Under the pieces are notes generated by a model that worked only from the letters and a program-made list of their open reading frames with translations, was not told the DNA's origin and did not search any database. Below are positions 1 to 14,106 of a DNA stretch of 64,000 bases, in pieces. Origin of the DNA: Unio delphinus. Taxonomy: Eukaryota > Mollusca > Bivalvia > Unionida > Unionidae. The stretch covers positions 4,691,501-4,755,500 of the forward strand of contig JAQISU010000041.1 of the NCBI GenBank assembly GCA_029339505.1. The letters run 5' to 3'. Position 1 is the stretch's first letter; each line of letters begins with the position of its first letter. The position numbers and the translations under genes are program-made.

Positions 1-1290
1 TACAATAATTTCTCATACTTACAAGCAAACTGAATATTTATCTCATTTATGCAAGGTTTATTTAGGGCCAACAGCAAGGCAAGTACTGTTCATTATCTTT
101 AAATGTGTATGAAGAATGAATAACTGATGATCTTAAGATATAATATTTGACAGATTATTAGAGAAGTACATGCGGTGAAAGAAGAGATGAAACAAAGTCA
201 AATGTAAAGAAGATTATAAATTATTTTTGAGTATGTATTTTTGAATCCTTTGGTGTTTTCGTCACTATTATCTGTACCAACTACATCTGTACATTTAATA
301 TGTAAAGTTTTATAGCCATCATTATACATGTATGTGCATATGACAAACAAGGTACCTAGTTGATTGGAAGGAGACCAATATGGTAGCCTCATTTACATGT
401 GATGTTTGCTACATGCATTGTACATAAGACCCAATGTATATGAAAAATGTCATTCTTGTTGCATCTTGCTTAGTCATCATGCAACATAAAAATAATGCAA
501 TAACTCGGTCAATACAATGATCTACCACATGTAAAATTTAGTGTAAATACCTTTTCCGTAAAACAGTTTGTCCCTGAATATTTATATCGCATGTTTTTTT
601 TTGTTTTTTTTTTTAAAATAATTTACAACTTTACACTTATTAGGTAATATATGTGTATATACCACACCACCCACCCTGTTAAGATTACTCGCATTACCCA
701 ACAACCCTTGAATCAAACACGGATTATAAAAATATTTAAAAAATTTACTAGGCAACCATACATTTTCACAAAGTGTCTACCCCTTGTTTATTATTTTATC
801 CAGAAACAGAAACTGCAAGCATTATGGAAGTAGTTATTTGTTTCTAAAAATACATAATAAATTCACCATAATTACATCATCGGAAATAGGTGATTGTTCT
901 CAAACGGTTAAGAAATCAGTTCACGATATTCTTGTTTAACGTCTAAAAAACACATAACTGATATAATATTTTACATAAACAAATCAATTACTTTTTTTAA
1001 CGTACGCTGTAATGAATGAATGATTTCCAAAAGTCGCAAAATAATCGAAAACCCCACTTGCTTCTTGTTACAGTATTGACAGAGTGAGGTCAGTCAGCGA
1101 GATAACAGCTTTCCAGTCTGGTACTTTGTATTTCTTAGATACTGTTTTGTTTGTCAACAGACAAGCGAACGAAACTTTAAAAACGTTTTGTTTATATTAT
1201 ATTATCTATTTTGTATATCTAGGATTCCTTGCATTAGTTTTAAAACATTATTGTGAGGTATCGTAGTTAAAAAATAGTCACATGAACATA

Positions 1291-1292
<2 letters not shown>
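1..1292. other. AT-rich spacer, no gene seen
   Basis: I see only short chance reading frames (60-64 residues) with no recognisable motif, and T-runs near 594-615. Nothing supports a gene or a mobile element here, although an old repeat could be hidden by divergence. Confidence 0.5.

Positions 1293-1323
<31 letters not shown>
1293..1323. repeat. (TG)n microsatellite
   Basis: About 15 uninterrupted TG units in AT-rich spacer. It has no link to a gene that I can see. Confidence 0.95.
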
Positions 1324-1324
<1 letters not shown>

Positions 1325-1655
1325 AAACATATATTTCTCGAAGAAGCAGTCCAACTCCAAGCGCTATAAAGTAAAATAATCGCCGCAGATGATGCCATTT
1401 AACCTATAATATCATTACAAGTTAGAACCCCCATCCCATGAGTTATGGACGGATACACATAATTTGCTTTGTAACAAGCCCCTGTGTCACTAGTTGAGTG
1501 TGATTTATGATAAGATAAGTGAGTGAATTGTCTGGAGATGCGTTCACTTTTGACTCTCAGAATAATGGCGAAAACAGAATTCGAACACCATAATATTGAG
1601 GGCTTGAATACAATCCCAGACACCTGAGAAAAGAAGAAGAAGAAAAAAAATTACT

Positions 1656-1660
1656 AAAAA
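1656..1660 (-). terminator. Pol III T-run terminator of tRNA-Thr
   Basis: Five T residues (AAAAA on the plus strand) lie immediately 3' of the tRNA on its transcribed strand, followed by a second T-run a few bases on. This is the usual RNA polymerase III stop signal. Confidence 0.8.
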
Positions 1661-1733
1661 GGCTCCAGGGGGAGTCGAACCCTCGACCTCCAGTTTACTA
1701 GACTGGCGCTCTATCCAACTGAGCTATGGAGCC
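1661..1733 (-). tRNA. tRNA-Thr (anticodon AGT)
   Basis: Read on the minus strand, 73 nt fold into a standard cloverleaf. The 7-bp acceptor stem is GGCTCCA/TGGAGCC. The D-arm stem is GCTC/GAGC, and the anticodon stem CCAGT/ACTGG carries the loop CTAGTAA with anticodon AGT (AGU in the RNA), which reads threonine ACN codons after A34 is edited to inosine. The variable loop is 5 nt, and the T loop is TTCGACT with one A-C mismatch in the T stem. The internal pol III promoters match consensus: A box TAGCTCAGTTGG and B box GGTTCGACTCC. A run of five T residues follows the 3' end directly on the transcribed strand and would serve as the pol III terminator. CCA is not encoded, as is normal for eukaryotes. 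No SINE body or A-rich tail follows it, so it looks like a real tRNA gene and not a SINE head. The T-stem mismatch is the only mark against full function. Confidence 0.93.

Positions 1734-4360
<2,627 letters not shown>

Positions 4361-4420
<60 letters not shown>
4361..4420. repeat. (TC)30 microsatellite
   Basis: 60 bp of pure TC, lying just 5' of the LINE fragment that begins near 4440. The Arg-Glu repeat frame on the other strand is an artefact. Confidence 0.96.
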
Positions 4421-4423
<3 letters not shown>

Positions 4424-4439
4424 CCGGGAATTCACATCG

Positions 4440-5960
4440 TTTTTCAAAAATGTAATTGTAAAGTCTAAGCTGAAAAAACCAACACTAGACCATAACGATT
4501 TTAAGAGCTACAGTCCAGTTTATAATCTCCCATTCATTAAAAAATCTTAGAAAACGTTGTTCTAACCCAGCTTGTATCTCATCTGAATTTAAACAGTCTT
4601 TTCAGCAATGTACAGTCTGCATATCGCCACTGCCACAGTACTGTAACTACTCTTCTGAAAGTAATTAATGACATTCGCTTTGCTTTGCTTTGCTTTGGAC
4701 AGCGGAAAAATTACAGTCCTCACCCTCCTTGATTTGTCTGCAGCATTTGACACAATAGACTAAGTTATATTACTTCAACGTCTCCAGCATGTATTTGGCA
4801 TTCACAATAGTGTGGTTCAAGTCCTACTTAGTCAACAGGACACAAATTGTATATGCAAATGGAATACACTCCAGCCCAGTTTATCTATGTTGTGGTGTTC
4901 CACAGGGGGGAGGGGTGTTCTTGGGGATGTTCTCTTCATTCTATACACTCATCCGCTCTCAAGTGTCAATTGTACGCTGATGACACCCAAATAACAAATC
5001 TAGCCACCTAAATGAAGTTGATGTTACCATCCAAGGAGCAGAAAGGTACATTTCTAATGTGAAATCATGGATGACATGTAACAAGCTGCAGATGAATGAC
5101 CATAAAGCTGAGGGCATTCTGATCAGAACACAAAGACTTTTTGATTCACATCCTTTACGTCAAGCAATAAATGTCAGCAACACCAACAATAAATTCACAC
5201 AGTCAGTATGAAACCTAGGTGTTACTCTTGACAGTACTCTCACATTGCACCAACAAGGCTGCATATCTTGAGCTGAGACGCATCAGCTCCATTCGCAAAT
5301 ATCTTTCAGTTGATGCCATTAAAACACTCCTGTGTTCATTAATACTGTCAAGACTGGACTAATGTTACTTAATTCTGTCCGGCTCGTCTCAATATCTACT
5401 TCAGAAACTTCAAAAAGTACAAAACACAGCTGCTCCGATCATCCTTAGAGTGCCACGATCAGAGCACACCTCTCCGTGGCTCTGTACGCTACACTGGCTG
5501 TCCATTCGATCCAGAATCAAACACAAAATTTGTTCTTCTTACTACATTTCACTGATGGACTCCAGCAGTGCAGCATACCTATCTGGCCTTACCCATGTGT
5601 ACACACCAGCATTATAGATACACTCCTTTTCTGACAATCGTTTACTCATTATTTCCACTATGAAAACAAAGTCATATGGACCACGTTCTTTTGCATACCA
5701 GGGCAGGGCAACGTGAAATGAATTGCCCGTTGAAATTATACACAATAACACAGTGATCCCTTGCAAGAGTGCTTTTAAAACTCATGTTTTTTCGACTGCA
5801 CGAACAAACTTAAAGACCTAATAATGTTTCCTACTTTAAATATTTGCAGCATATTTTATATTTTCTAATTTCATGGTGTTTTTTTTTTGTGTGTAGTCAA
5901 ATCATTATAGATGTTGTAAAGCGCTTAGCGATTCTAAAGATTAGGCGATATACAAAGTCC

Positions 5961-6015
<55 letters not shown>
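4440..6015 (+). pseudogene. Non-LTR retrotransposon (CR1/L2-type) RT relic with 3' tail
   Basis: This is a 5'-truncated, decayed LINE. Reading across frames on the plus strand gives the usual series of reverse transcriptase motifs. First comes a 'SYxPVxNLPFI' finger segment near 4507. Motif A LDLSAAFDTID is near 4727-4760. A GVPQG motif at about 4893 is followed by an insertion of G residues. The catalytic YADD codons are intact at 4973-4984. The thumb/C-terminal 'LQKLQKVQNTAA' and 'LHWLSIRSRIKHKI' segments lie near 5400-5530. A 3' UTR ends GTAAAGCGCTTAGCGATTC and passes into an (ATT)n tail, a typical 3' end for CR1/L2-like LINEs. At least three frameshifts and several stops prevent translation. 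A small (CTTTG)4 expansion at about 4677-4697 sits inside the RT. In cells such proteins prime reverse transcription at nicked target DNA. The superfamily is secure; the clade within CR1/L2/Jockey is an inference. Confidence 0.85.
5961..6015 (+). repeat. (ATT)n LINE tail
   Basis: About 18 ATT units form the 3' end of the LINE above. Simple-repeat tails like this arise from target-primed reverse transcription. Confidence 0.9.
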
Positions 6016-6016
<1 letters not shown>

Positions 6017-7241
6017 ATATCAACACCCACCCACACCCACCCACCCACCCAGATATATATATATACAATATAGTCAACAGCAAATTGTTGTCCATGATTT
6101 CATGATTGCAGAATTGGGGTGGGGTGGGGAAACATGGTCTTCCTGGTTTGTGTCTTGTAGTTTGCTAAAATTTAAGTAAGCAGTTAGGCTGGAAATTCCT
6201 TCTTTTTTTTTTTGTCAGGTCACACATTCTGTATATAATTTTATTTATATTAATATTCTTCATTCCTATTTTTACACTTGTCTAGTGGAAGCAGTCTTTT
6301 AGTTGTGTAAAGTTATAATTTGAGAACATTTTTTAAAATTTAAATTATTTATTGGAATTATAAAATGATTATTGATCATTTTGGACAAAATCAGTTTTGG
6401 GATTATCGTAAATTTTTTCAAGGATATTCTCCAATATATCACAGGGATACATCAAAATAGCATATCAGCACATTTAATAATATTGGCTCATCAGTACAAT
6501 CAACGCTGGATATCATTTGGAAATCTGCTGGAATTCATTCTTGCATCGATACATTGTGATTTGTAAAAGAACTTTTAGGACTTTTGGGATTTAATTCACA
6601 ATACTAAAATTTCCATTTAAAATTTCGCTTTGTATTCTAAGGAAATAATTATTTGTTGAATATGAGTAAACTTGTTTTTTTTTATATAAAATTTAAATAT
6701 TTTGTTAAATCTGTTGCTTAGTTAAGACAATAGAGTTGTACCACGATATACATGCAGATCTACTCTGGGGCTATCAAAATCACTTACCTTTGCGGCCAAC
6801 AACAGACTACATGTAATGATTACATTTAAAATTCCCATTTCCTGCTTTCTCGAACAATCGATCAATAAGTGCCATCCACCCACCCACCAATCCGGCAAAG
6901 ACGCGTAATGTTGAAATATCGTCTTCTAGTAATTAGAGAATCGGACTTTTTAATTGTTTTTTTTTTTTCGCATGGGCTTTTTCTTCATGCAAAATGAATC
7001 GTCTCATCAAGAAATTTATATATCAGCACTGTCTTTATTAGCAACATAATATCGTGCTACTTAAATCATGTTACTACAATAAACTGAGCGGGTAAGTTAG
7101 AGGATACTACAACACACAAAAAAAATATTGAAGTCTACAAAGATCACCTTTTGATTGAATAAATTATTCAACTGTCTACAGACAGCCGCTGCATAAAAGG
7201 CATATCAAATATTCAACATAAATAGAAGCTCTGCGATTCGA
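6016..7241. other. Spacer with CCCA-rich and TA motifs
   Basis: A CCCAC-rich stretch at 6027-6051 is followed by a short (TA)n. The rest is AT-rich with no reading frame longer than 64 residues and no recognisable motif. Confidence 0.45.
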
Positions 7242-7573
7242 ATAGGGTCTTAAATATAGTATGCCAATTAAGGAATGAAGTAAAAATTTCCAATGTACAG
7301 CTGACAGAAGAACCACATCCGCTATGTGTACACAATACGTACAGTAGGAAGTCGTATATAAAACAAAGGTTAAAAATGCATTCTGCGGTAAAACAAACGT
7401 TAAAAATGCATTCTGCGGTAAGATAGGGTCTTAAATATAGTATGCCAATTAAGGAATGAAGTAAAAATTTCCAATGTACAGCTGACAGAAGAACCACATC
7501 CGCTATGTGTACACAATACGTACAGTAGGAAGTCGTATATAAAACAAAGGTTAAAAATGCATTCTGCGGTAAG
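7242..7573. repeat. 181-bp tandem duplication with a triplicated inner 30-mer
   Basis: The segment starting ATAGGGTCTTAAATATAG at 7242 recurs at 7423, a period of 181 bp with almost perfect identity. Inside it, an approximately 30-bp piece ending AAAATGCATTCTGCGGTA occurs three times (ends near 7390, 7420 and 7571). The 121-residue minus-strand frame that spans it simply repeats itself and shows no known domain. This looks like a recent local duplication plus one slippage step. Confidence 0.93.
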
Positions 7574-9269
7574 TACACAAGATTGTTGTTGTAGATGAAT
7601 TAAAGTCCTGTGCGCTCATATAGAGCATTTAGCAATATTAGCGCACAAGAGCCTCTTGATTCATAATATGTACACAAATATGTAGGGCAAAGAGTTATCA
7701 CGGAGCGTAGATAAAGATCAGCTATAAAAAAAATACGTTCTTCTTAAATAAAAATGAAGGCTTGATAAACAGCTTATCAGTGATGAAAATCAACCACCTT
7801 TAATACAATCTTCATCTAGAAAATGAATTATGGCGCATGAAGACAGACATAAGTAACATACATATTACAAGAAGACATTATTACAAAATACATTGAGTTG
7901 ATAAAGTAAACGATCCAAAACACAAAAGTAAAAAGATATAAACATAAATATATAGGGCACTAGAGCAACACTGTCTACTTGTATCACTTTACAAATACAT
8001 TTTTAGTGCTAAGGAACAAGCTCCATGGCGTAAGCGTAGAGTCGCATTTTAAAATAAGAGGTCTACTGTTCGATTCTATTCTGAGGCAAAACTTTTCTTT
8101 AGATAAACTGAGAACCACACACTGTCTACTGACGGCCTATACATGATAAGCAAAACAATTGCACCCGAGATCAAAATAAACAAAGCTATGGAATCAGAAA
8201 AGGGTCTTAAAAAAGGAACATCAGTACAATCCTAACTACACAGTGCGGATTAAAAGTTTATGTCTAATAACAGAAAGAAAAATGCAAAGAAAAACAAAGA
8301 CAGGAAGACATATACATAAATATGTAGCCCAGTCGGATAAAAGCCACAAATCTAAACTGGTCATCAAAGTATACTATGGAAAGTGTTATTGTACACCTTG
8401 AATAGATATGATCAAATGTCAGCTAAGTGTTCTATTCAGCCTTTCCAACAGTGATACGTTATTTTCAGCATAAATTGAAATATATGCAAAGTTTTCTTTT
8501 TCCAGTGAATGCTCCAACTCCTCTTGTACACCACTCTTTCTTTATCCAACGCTATCGATTTAGGCTTTCTCTCTATTTCTTTAAAAATTAAGTTGATATC
8601 ATCTCCAGTTTTTTTTTTCTTTTCTAACCGAAGAGTATTTTGAGAAGACTTCTGTCACTGTCATTGTATCCATTGTTTCGTTTCTAGATACTCGCATATC
8701 AACAATGTCATACTGCAAACTATCATGTATATGACTAATATAAACTATACAGAAAGGAATATCTTTTTGTACACAGATTTTTTAAAGATTGTAAAAAATT
8801 ATAATATCAGATTTTAAAATTAGGAACTTGAATTTATTTTTGTATTATTTGATAAATAATAGTTCAAATGAATCGTCTTAGAGAGGATTATAAACGTTAA
8901 ACTGCATAATTTATACAAATAATAAATACAATACAATTTCAGTTCCATTGGTATAGTTCAGGCGATTTTCATTATATATTGTTTTTTTCTGGTCAAGTTC
9001 GAGTTTGGGATGAACCCTCAATTTAATGAAAAATTGCGAAATATGGCCACCCATCGACATTTGTCAGTCACTCAAACACTCCAACACTCGAGTATGGGAG
9101 TTATGTGCTTTAGCAACGCGCCACTGACACCTTGTTGCTTATATATGTATTAATGCGCATGCGTTGAAGAACGCAGTAACAATATTTCCACGAAATTGAA
9201 CTGTTAAATTTTATAGCAGTGATATTTGTTTATTTTATTACAAATATTGGTAAAAGTGATCCTGTATCA
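7574..9269. other. AT-rich spacer, possible tRNA-like fragment
   Basis: There are no reading frames above 60 residues. Near 8025-8090, CTCCATGGCGTAAGCG followed by ACTGTTCGATTCT faintly resembles the A and B boxes of a tRNA-derived SINE, but it is too weak to call. Confidence 0.4.
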
Positions 9270-10034
9270 GTATGGTTGTTTTCGAGCGATGAAGATGATG
9301 GTTATGAACTAATAAGGCCAAATGGAAGTATTAATATGAAAGAGAAAAAAAAGCGAATTTGATCAATTCGTGCATCCTAATGAAACTAATTATCGAACAG
9401 AATATATTCACGACAAAATGAAAAATCTTGCGATGAATTATACAAATAATGATATTGAACAATCACTAAATAAAACGTTTTCCGTTCGGTCAGTTGCTAT
9501 TCAATTCGCAAGAAAACAAAATTCGTGGAAGCCATCACTATTTAAATTTACTGAAGGAGTGCAGCTAAGCTGCTGCAAATATGGTCACGGTGGATTGTGG
9601 AATACTAGATACGATTATAACGATATTATCTCGGTTAATAAGGCAGCGTGTTATCCAGGGCATTTTCTTAGAATGGGAGAATATTTGGAATATTTTAAAA
9701 GATTTTAACACCTAACACACGAAATGACCAGAGTTGCAATAAACGAACCTTTGTCGGGTTTTTACTTAACTGGATTCGCCTGTCATTCAAGTTTGCTAAA
9801 GTCTTTATCCGTTTTGTCATGTATGGTTTTGTAGACACTTTTTCAGAAAACGGTTGGGCACCATATGTATTGTTATGATATACTTGATGTACAAATACTT
9901 ATATTTCTCACAGTGAGTGAAGCAATTATATCATATAGTCCGTAGAAAGAAGTTTGGTTGCCACAGCAAAAGAAATATTATGATGTTGAAAAGTCTGATA
10001 AAACCAATTTCAAAGAAAAAAAACCCGCACAAGA

Positions 10035-10107
10035 TCGGTCACAAGATCGCTGGGGCGCCAATTTTGTAGTTCGTCCCCGGGCGCAAAATATGATCGCTAC
10101 GCCTCTG
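10035..10107 (-). mobile_element. Partial MITE copy (CAGAGGCGTAGC family)
   Basis: On the minus strand it begins with the terminal sequence CAGAGGCGTAGC (plus strand 10096-10107) followed by a GCGCCCGGGGAC core, both shared with the complete MITE at 15272-15470. The other end is not recognisable, so this is a truncated or eroded insertion into the polymerase relic. Confidence 0.6.
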
Positions 10108-11055
10108 CTGCAATTTATTATTTAAGATCTCCAATGCTCGAGTATGATTCGATAAATTTATTATGATGATGATAAACATATTTCCTGAGTTTCGTATCAG
10201 AGTAGCTACGGATTCATTATATAACAATACACAAATATTCAAGATTGTTGGACAATTGAATATTGATACTTATGCATCATTGGATTAGTGGAGAATACAA
10301 CAAGAAGATATTCTTAATTATTCTGAATCGGTCGACGTTGAAATCAAGGAAATATATTACAAAATGAATCGAACATTAAAGCTATCGTCTTCACCGTCAG
10401 TGTATACCGGTAATCCTGTGACTAGACATCAAACAGTTTATCTCAATGGTCATGTATGTTCTGATAAAACAACTCGTGCAATCGAATTTTTTCCCGCAAT
10501 ATTGATATGTTCTTTTAAACCTCTACACACAGACTCGCAAGAAAAATGAAGGAAAGAAATGTTAATTAATGCACTTAATCATAAATTCTTTCGATGGAAA
10601 GGAAATAAATGGACTTCTGAATGAATGGGTGAGAAAAATATTCCAAGAGTTATTGTTAGGTATTAAAAATGCACAGTATCTAATGATATATTAAAACTAT
10701 TTCTTGATTGGTTTTTGACAAAAAAAATATTGCTGTGAAAATGTGCTGTAATCATGGTCAACCACACCAGTTGGATTGTCTCCACACGAATGGTTGAAGG
10801 GTTGTATAGATTATTATGAAGAAATAACTGATGAGCATAGAGCACTTGATCCAGAATTAAAATAGCTTAAGGAATTAATCAGACTATAACCGAATAAAGT
10901 TCAATGTGAAATAATGCGTGATATAATTCCAGAAACAAATATATGCTATTCATGGAATTTATGGAGGCCAAATGATTTGATAGTTTGCAAGTAGTTTGCG
11001 ATACACTTCAACAACAATTACTTTTGTCACATAAGGAATTTTTTTTAGTATACCT

Positions 11056-11434
11056 CAGGGCTGGACCTAAGTTTTTCAGGAGAGGGGGGGGGAAACTTGT
11101 TATTGGGTTAAGCGAAGGCGCGAAGCGCCGAGCCTTCTAGAGGGGTCCGGGGGCATGCCCCCCCCCCCTCGAATTTTTTTTTCAATGATGAAAAATGGTG
11201 CAATCTGGTGCTATCTGAACCTTGAAAAAGGGATCTAACAAAAGTGACTAAAAACTGCAATGTTTTAAAAACACTAAAAAAAATATTGAAAAAAATAAAA
11301 TAAATAAATTTTAAAAAAATTAAAAAATTCGGAACCCCTTTGTATCTTTTATTAAAAGCAGTGAATAGTTTGTTTTTTTTAAAGGGGGGGGGGGGGACCG
11401 GGCCTCCTGGGCCCCTATAGCAGGTCCGGCCTTG
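11056..11434. mobile_element. Short non-autonomous TIR element
   Basis: The ends are CAGGGCTGGACCT (11056-11068) and AGGTCCGGCCTTG (11422-11434), which match as inverted repeats at 11 of 13 positions. The direct repeat TACCT sits on both sides (11051-11055 and 11435-11439). The inside has G-runs, C-runs and no transposase. Coding relic of one gene is seen on both sides, which confirms insertion. The end style resembles hAT-like MITEs, but a hAT would give an 8-bp duplication, so the superfamily is uncertain. Confidence 0.75.
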
Positions 11435-11946
11435 TACCTGTATCATTTTGATATCGCCCAGCAGATACTCGACTGCAAAATATCGACTTTGAATATCCAG
11501 GATCGTCAGAGAAACAAAATCTTGTGTTAAATGATATTGTTTTAGTTCATGTCAGGATTCATGAGAATGCATTAGCAATGGGGGTGGGGGTGGGACTCCA
11601 TGGACGCTAGGATACGCCAGGGGTGGGCAAACTACGGCCCACGGGCCGCATGCCAGAGTATATTATGCGGCCCGTAAGCACGCACATGTTGCGATCCTAC
11701 GTCAATGTTAATTTTGTTCGATTATAATTTATAATTTTCACTATATTTTTGAAATTTTATTCCGAGTATTTGATTCGAATCTAGGGATATTAAACTGGAT
11801 TTTATGGCTCCAGAATTGATTAGTCATTAATCGTCAACATCCCTATTCGAAACTGCGTTTCCGCTCAACCGGAAGTGGCTTTTGTTCACATTTTGAAAGG
11901 TTTTGTAAAAATTGTAATTTAAAAGCGAATAGACGTTGATTTAACC

Positions 11947-13760
11947 ATGAGTGCTGCAAGAAAAAGAAAGATTGAGGACGAATGTCGTGTTTTTAATGAC
12001 GAATGGACTGCTAAGTACTGCTTCACGAACGTTGGGAGCAAAGCAGTCTGCTTGCTGTGCCGTGAGTGGGTGAGCGTCTTTAAGGAGTACAATTTAAAAA
12101 GACACCACCAAACAAAACATTTGGATTTTGGGCACAATTTAACGAACGAAGAGAGAAAAAGGAAATGCCAGGAGTTGGTTAACAATTTAAAGAAGCAGCA
12201 AACTGTTTTCACCAAACAGTCTTTAATACAAGATGCTGCAACCGAAGCCAGTTTGGTGCTGTCCAATAAGATTGTAAAACGGATCAAGCCTTTTTCTGAC
12301 GGCGAGTTCATCAAGGAATGCTTGTCAAAATGCAGCAAACATTATGTGTCTAGAACAGAAAACAGAATTAATTTGACAGCATTTCTTTATCAAGGAGAAC
12401 TGTAGTCAGGCGTGTTGAAAAGATAAGTGACAATTTGATGCACCAACTTCGAGATGCAAGCAAAGACTTTTTGTGGTACTCTCTTGCTTTGGACGAAAGT
12501 ACCGATGTACAGGACACAGCACAATTGTTGGTATTTATACGGGGAATAAACACCCGTTTCGAGCTTACCGAGGAATTACTTAGTGTTGAGTCACTCAAAG
12601 ACACAACCACAGGCCAGGATTTATTCAGTGCTATTGTGAACTGTGTTGAAAGAACTGGGTTGGTGTGGAATAAGATAGCAAGTGTAACAACCGATGGAGC
12701 GCGTGCTTTGACTGGGAAAAACGTAGGTCTGGTGAAGTTGATGAATAATAAAATTAAAGAAGAACACCCTGACCACACACTCTTACCTCTTCACTGTGTC
12801 ATCCATCAGGAAAGTCTGTGTAAAGCTGCGTTGAATATCAAGCATGTTATTGACCCAGTTGTCAGTGTGATAAACCTCATCAGAGCCAGGGCACTTAACC
12901 ACAGGCAGTTCAAGGCAATGCTTGAAGATTTGGAAACTGAACAGTCTGATATTATCTACCACAGCAGTGTCCGCTGGCTGAGCCTGGGCAAGATATTGAG
13001 GCGAGTGTGTGATCTCAAGGAAGAAATAGTTATGTTCCTGGAGATGAAGGGTATTGATTGTGACTTTGTTACTAACATTGTTAATGAAGAGTGGAAGTCA
13101 GACTTCATGTTTGCCATTGACATTATGGAACAGTTGAGAGAACTGAATGTCAAACTTCAGGGCAATAGCTTGTTTGCACATGAAATGTATGTACATGTTA
13201 AATCATTTCAGGCAAAACTCTCCCTGTTCTCCAGTCAAGCAGGTGAAAGCAGGTTTTGCCATTTCCCTTTGCTGAGACAGAAAACCATTTCTGGTGAAAT
13301 GGCTGACAGGTACAAGGCTCAGTTGGATGCCTTGGTTGTGGAATTTGAAAGGAGGTTCCAAGACTTCAAGAACTTGGAACCACTCTTCAATATCCTCAGT
13401 TCGCCATTTAGTGCAGAAGCTGATTCAGCCCCAGAGGATATACAGTTGGAGCTGCTTGACCTACAAGCAGATTATGACCTTAAGAAGTTCAAGTCAGTTC
13501 TTCTGCTGGAATTTTATGGATCTTTGTCAGCAGCAGCATTTCCTCACTTAAAATATCTTGCTGCCAAACATTTGTCACTATTTGGGTCCACATACATCTG
13601 TGAGCAAGCTTCTTCTTGTCTGAAAATCAACAAGTCTAAGAACAGGTCGATGGTGACTGACTGCAAATTCAATGCAGTCATGCGAATCACAACCAGTAAA
13701 CTGGTTCCACAGTTCAAGAACATTATCCAAAACTGTGAACAGTTACATACTTCTCATTAA
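11947..13760 (+). pseudogene. hAT transposase (GTF2IRD2/Charlie8-like), one frameshift
   Basis: Two overlapping frames make one transposase. The first (11947-12405) starts at ATG with a basic N-terminus and a BED-like zinc finger: C35-x2-C38 with H53-x4-H58. The second frame holds the RNase H-like catalytic core and runs to 13760. Counting from the TTG at 12435, ALDESTD (residues 18-24) carries the first catalytic Asp and VTTDGA (84-89) the second. The hAT CxxH motif is CVIH (121-124) and RWLS is at 180-183. The C-terminal dimerisation segment is LFGSTYICEQ (382-391). The second frame is open back to about 12372, so the break is a single one-base-class indel near 12360-12375, not a large deletion. 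There are no introns, and the family is usually single-exon at about this length. The family is known in vertebrates as the source of GTF2IRD2. The frameshift could be real decay or an assembly error. Confidence 0.93.
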
Positions 13761-13834
13761 TTATAATTGTACTCTGTGGTCAGATTGTATGTAAATTAAG
13801 TTCCTTATTCTTCATAATCATTATGATAGGTAAC

Positions 13835-13840
13835 AATAAA
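13835..13840 (+). promoter_or_regulatory. Possible poly(A) signal of the hAT transposase
   Basis: AATAAA lies 75 bp after the transposase stop codon; a second copy is at 13949-13954. Either fits the position of a polyadenylation signal inside the transposon. AT-rich sequence makes chance hits likely. Confidence 0.4.
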
Positions 13841-14106
13841 CTTTTGTTGAAATAATTATGAATAGTAAAACCTTATTACCAAATTAGAAACTGTTTCAAG
13901 TTCGTATTTTAAAATATAATGTGCATGTGTAATACAGTGTGAATGTGAAATAAAATGACAAATCATGGCCATTATCATTAATTCATATTTTCATACGTTG
14001 TAAATTGTAATTGAAGTAGACAAAATATATATGCGGCCCCCCCGATAACAATAAAGTTTTCAATGTGGCCCTCCGTAGAAAATGTTTGCCCACCCCTGGT
14101 GTACAG

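Larger units (their letters stand above)
9270..11600 (+). pseudogene. Decayed family-B DNA polymerase / P-loop helicase gene (mobile-element or viral origin)
   Basis: A long plus-strand coding relic with many stops and frameshifts. Its longest open piece is 9370-9708 (112 aa). That piece ends with a tyrosine-rich segment 'YDYNDIISVNKAACYP' that resembles family-B polymerase motif A (DxxxxYP) with the key Asp replaced by Asn. After a stop the frame goes on recognisably to about 9879. Near 10199-10222 the codons read RVATDSLY, resembling polymerase motif C (DTDS). Downstream, 10364-10549 holds a degraded P-loop, 'SDKTTRAIEFF', as in SF1 helicases. Further on are 'FLDWF' near 10695, 'DYYEEITDEHRALDPEL' near 10810-10860 and 'VLNDIVLVHVRIHE' near 11525-11570. 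Polymerase then helicase in one orientation suggests a fused replication protein. An element at 11056-11434 interrupts it, and the hAT lies just after its recognisable end. The domain calls are my reading of motifs; they need a profile search. It could instead be two adjacent genes. Confidence 0.5.
11618..14098 (+). mobile_element. hAT transposon, Charlie/GTF2IRD2-like, nearly complete
   Basis: A 2,481-bp element bounded by perfect 15-bp inverted repeats: CAGGGGTGGGCAAAC at 11618 and GTTTGCCCACCCCTG ending at 14098. The subterminal sequence also pairs in part (ACTACGGCCC at the left end against GGCCCTCCGTAG at the right). These ends are typical of Charlie-type hAT elements. It carries a single transposase gene (11947-13760) and little else. 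The flanking 8-mers, GGATACGC and GTGTACAG, share only part of their bases, so the expected 8-bp target duplication has either diverged or been lost. Movement is by cut and paste in the nucleus. One frameshift in the transposase means it is probably no longer autonomous, though the rest of the gene is well kept. Confidence 0.93.

Noticed and set aside
11919..12338. 139-residue minus-strand frame, and others opposite the hAT transposase
   Set aside because: They are shadows of the transposase gene on the plus strand.
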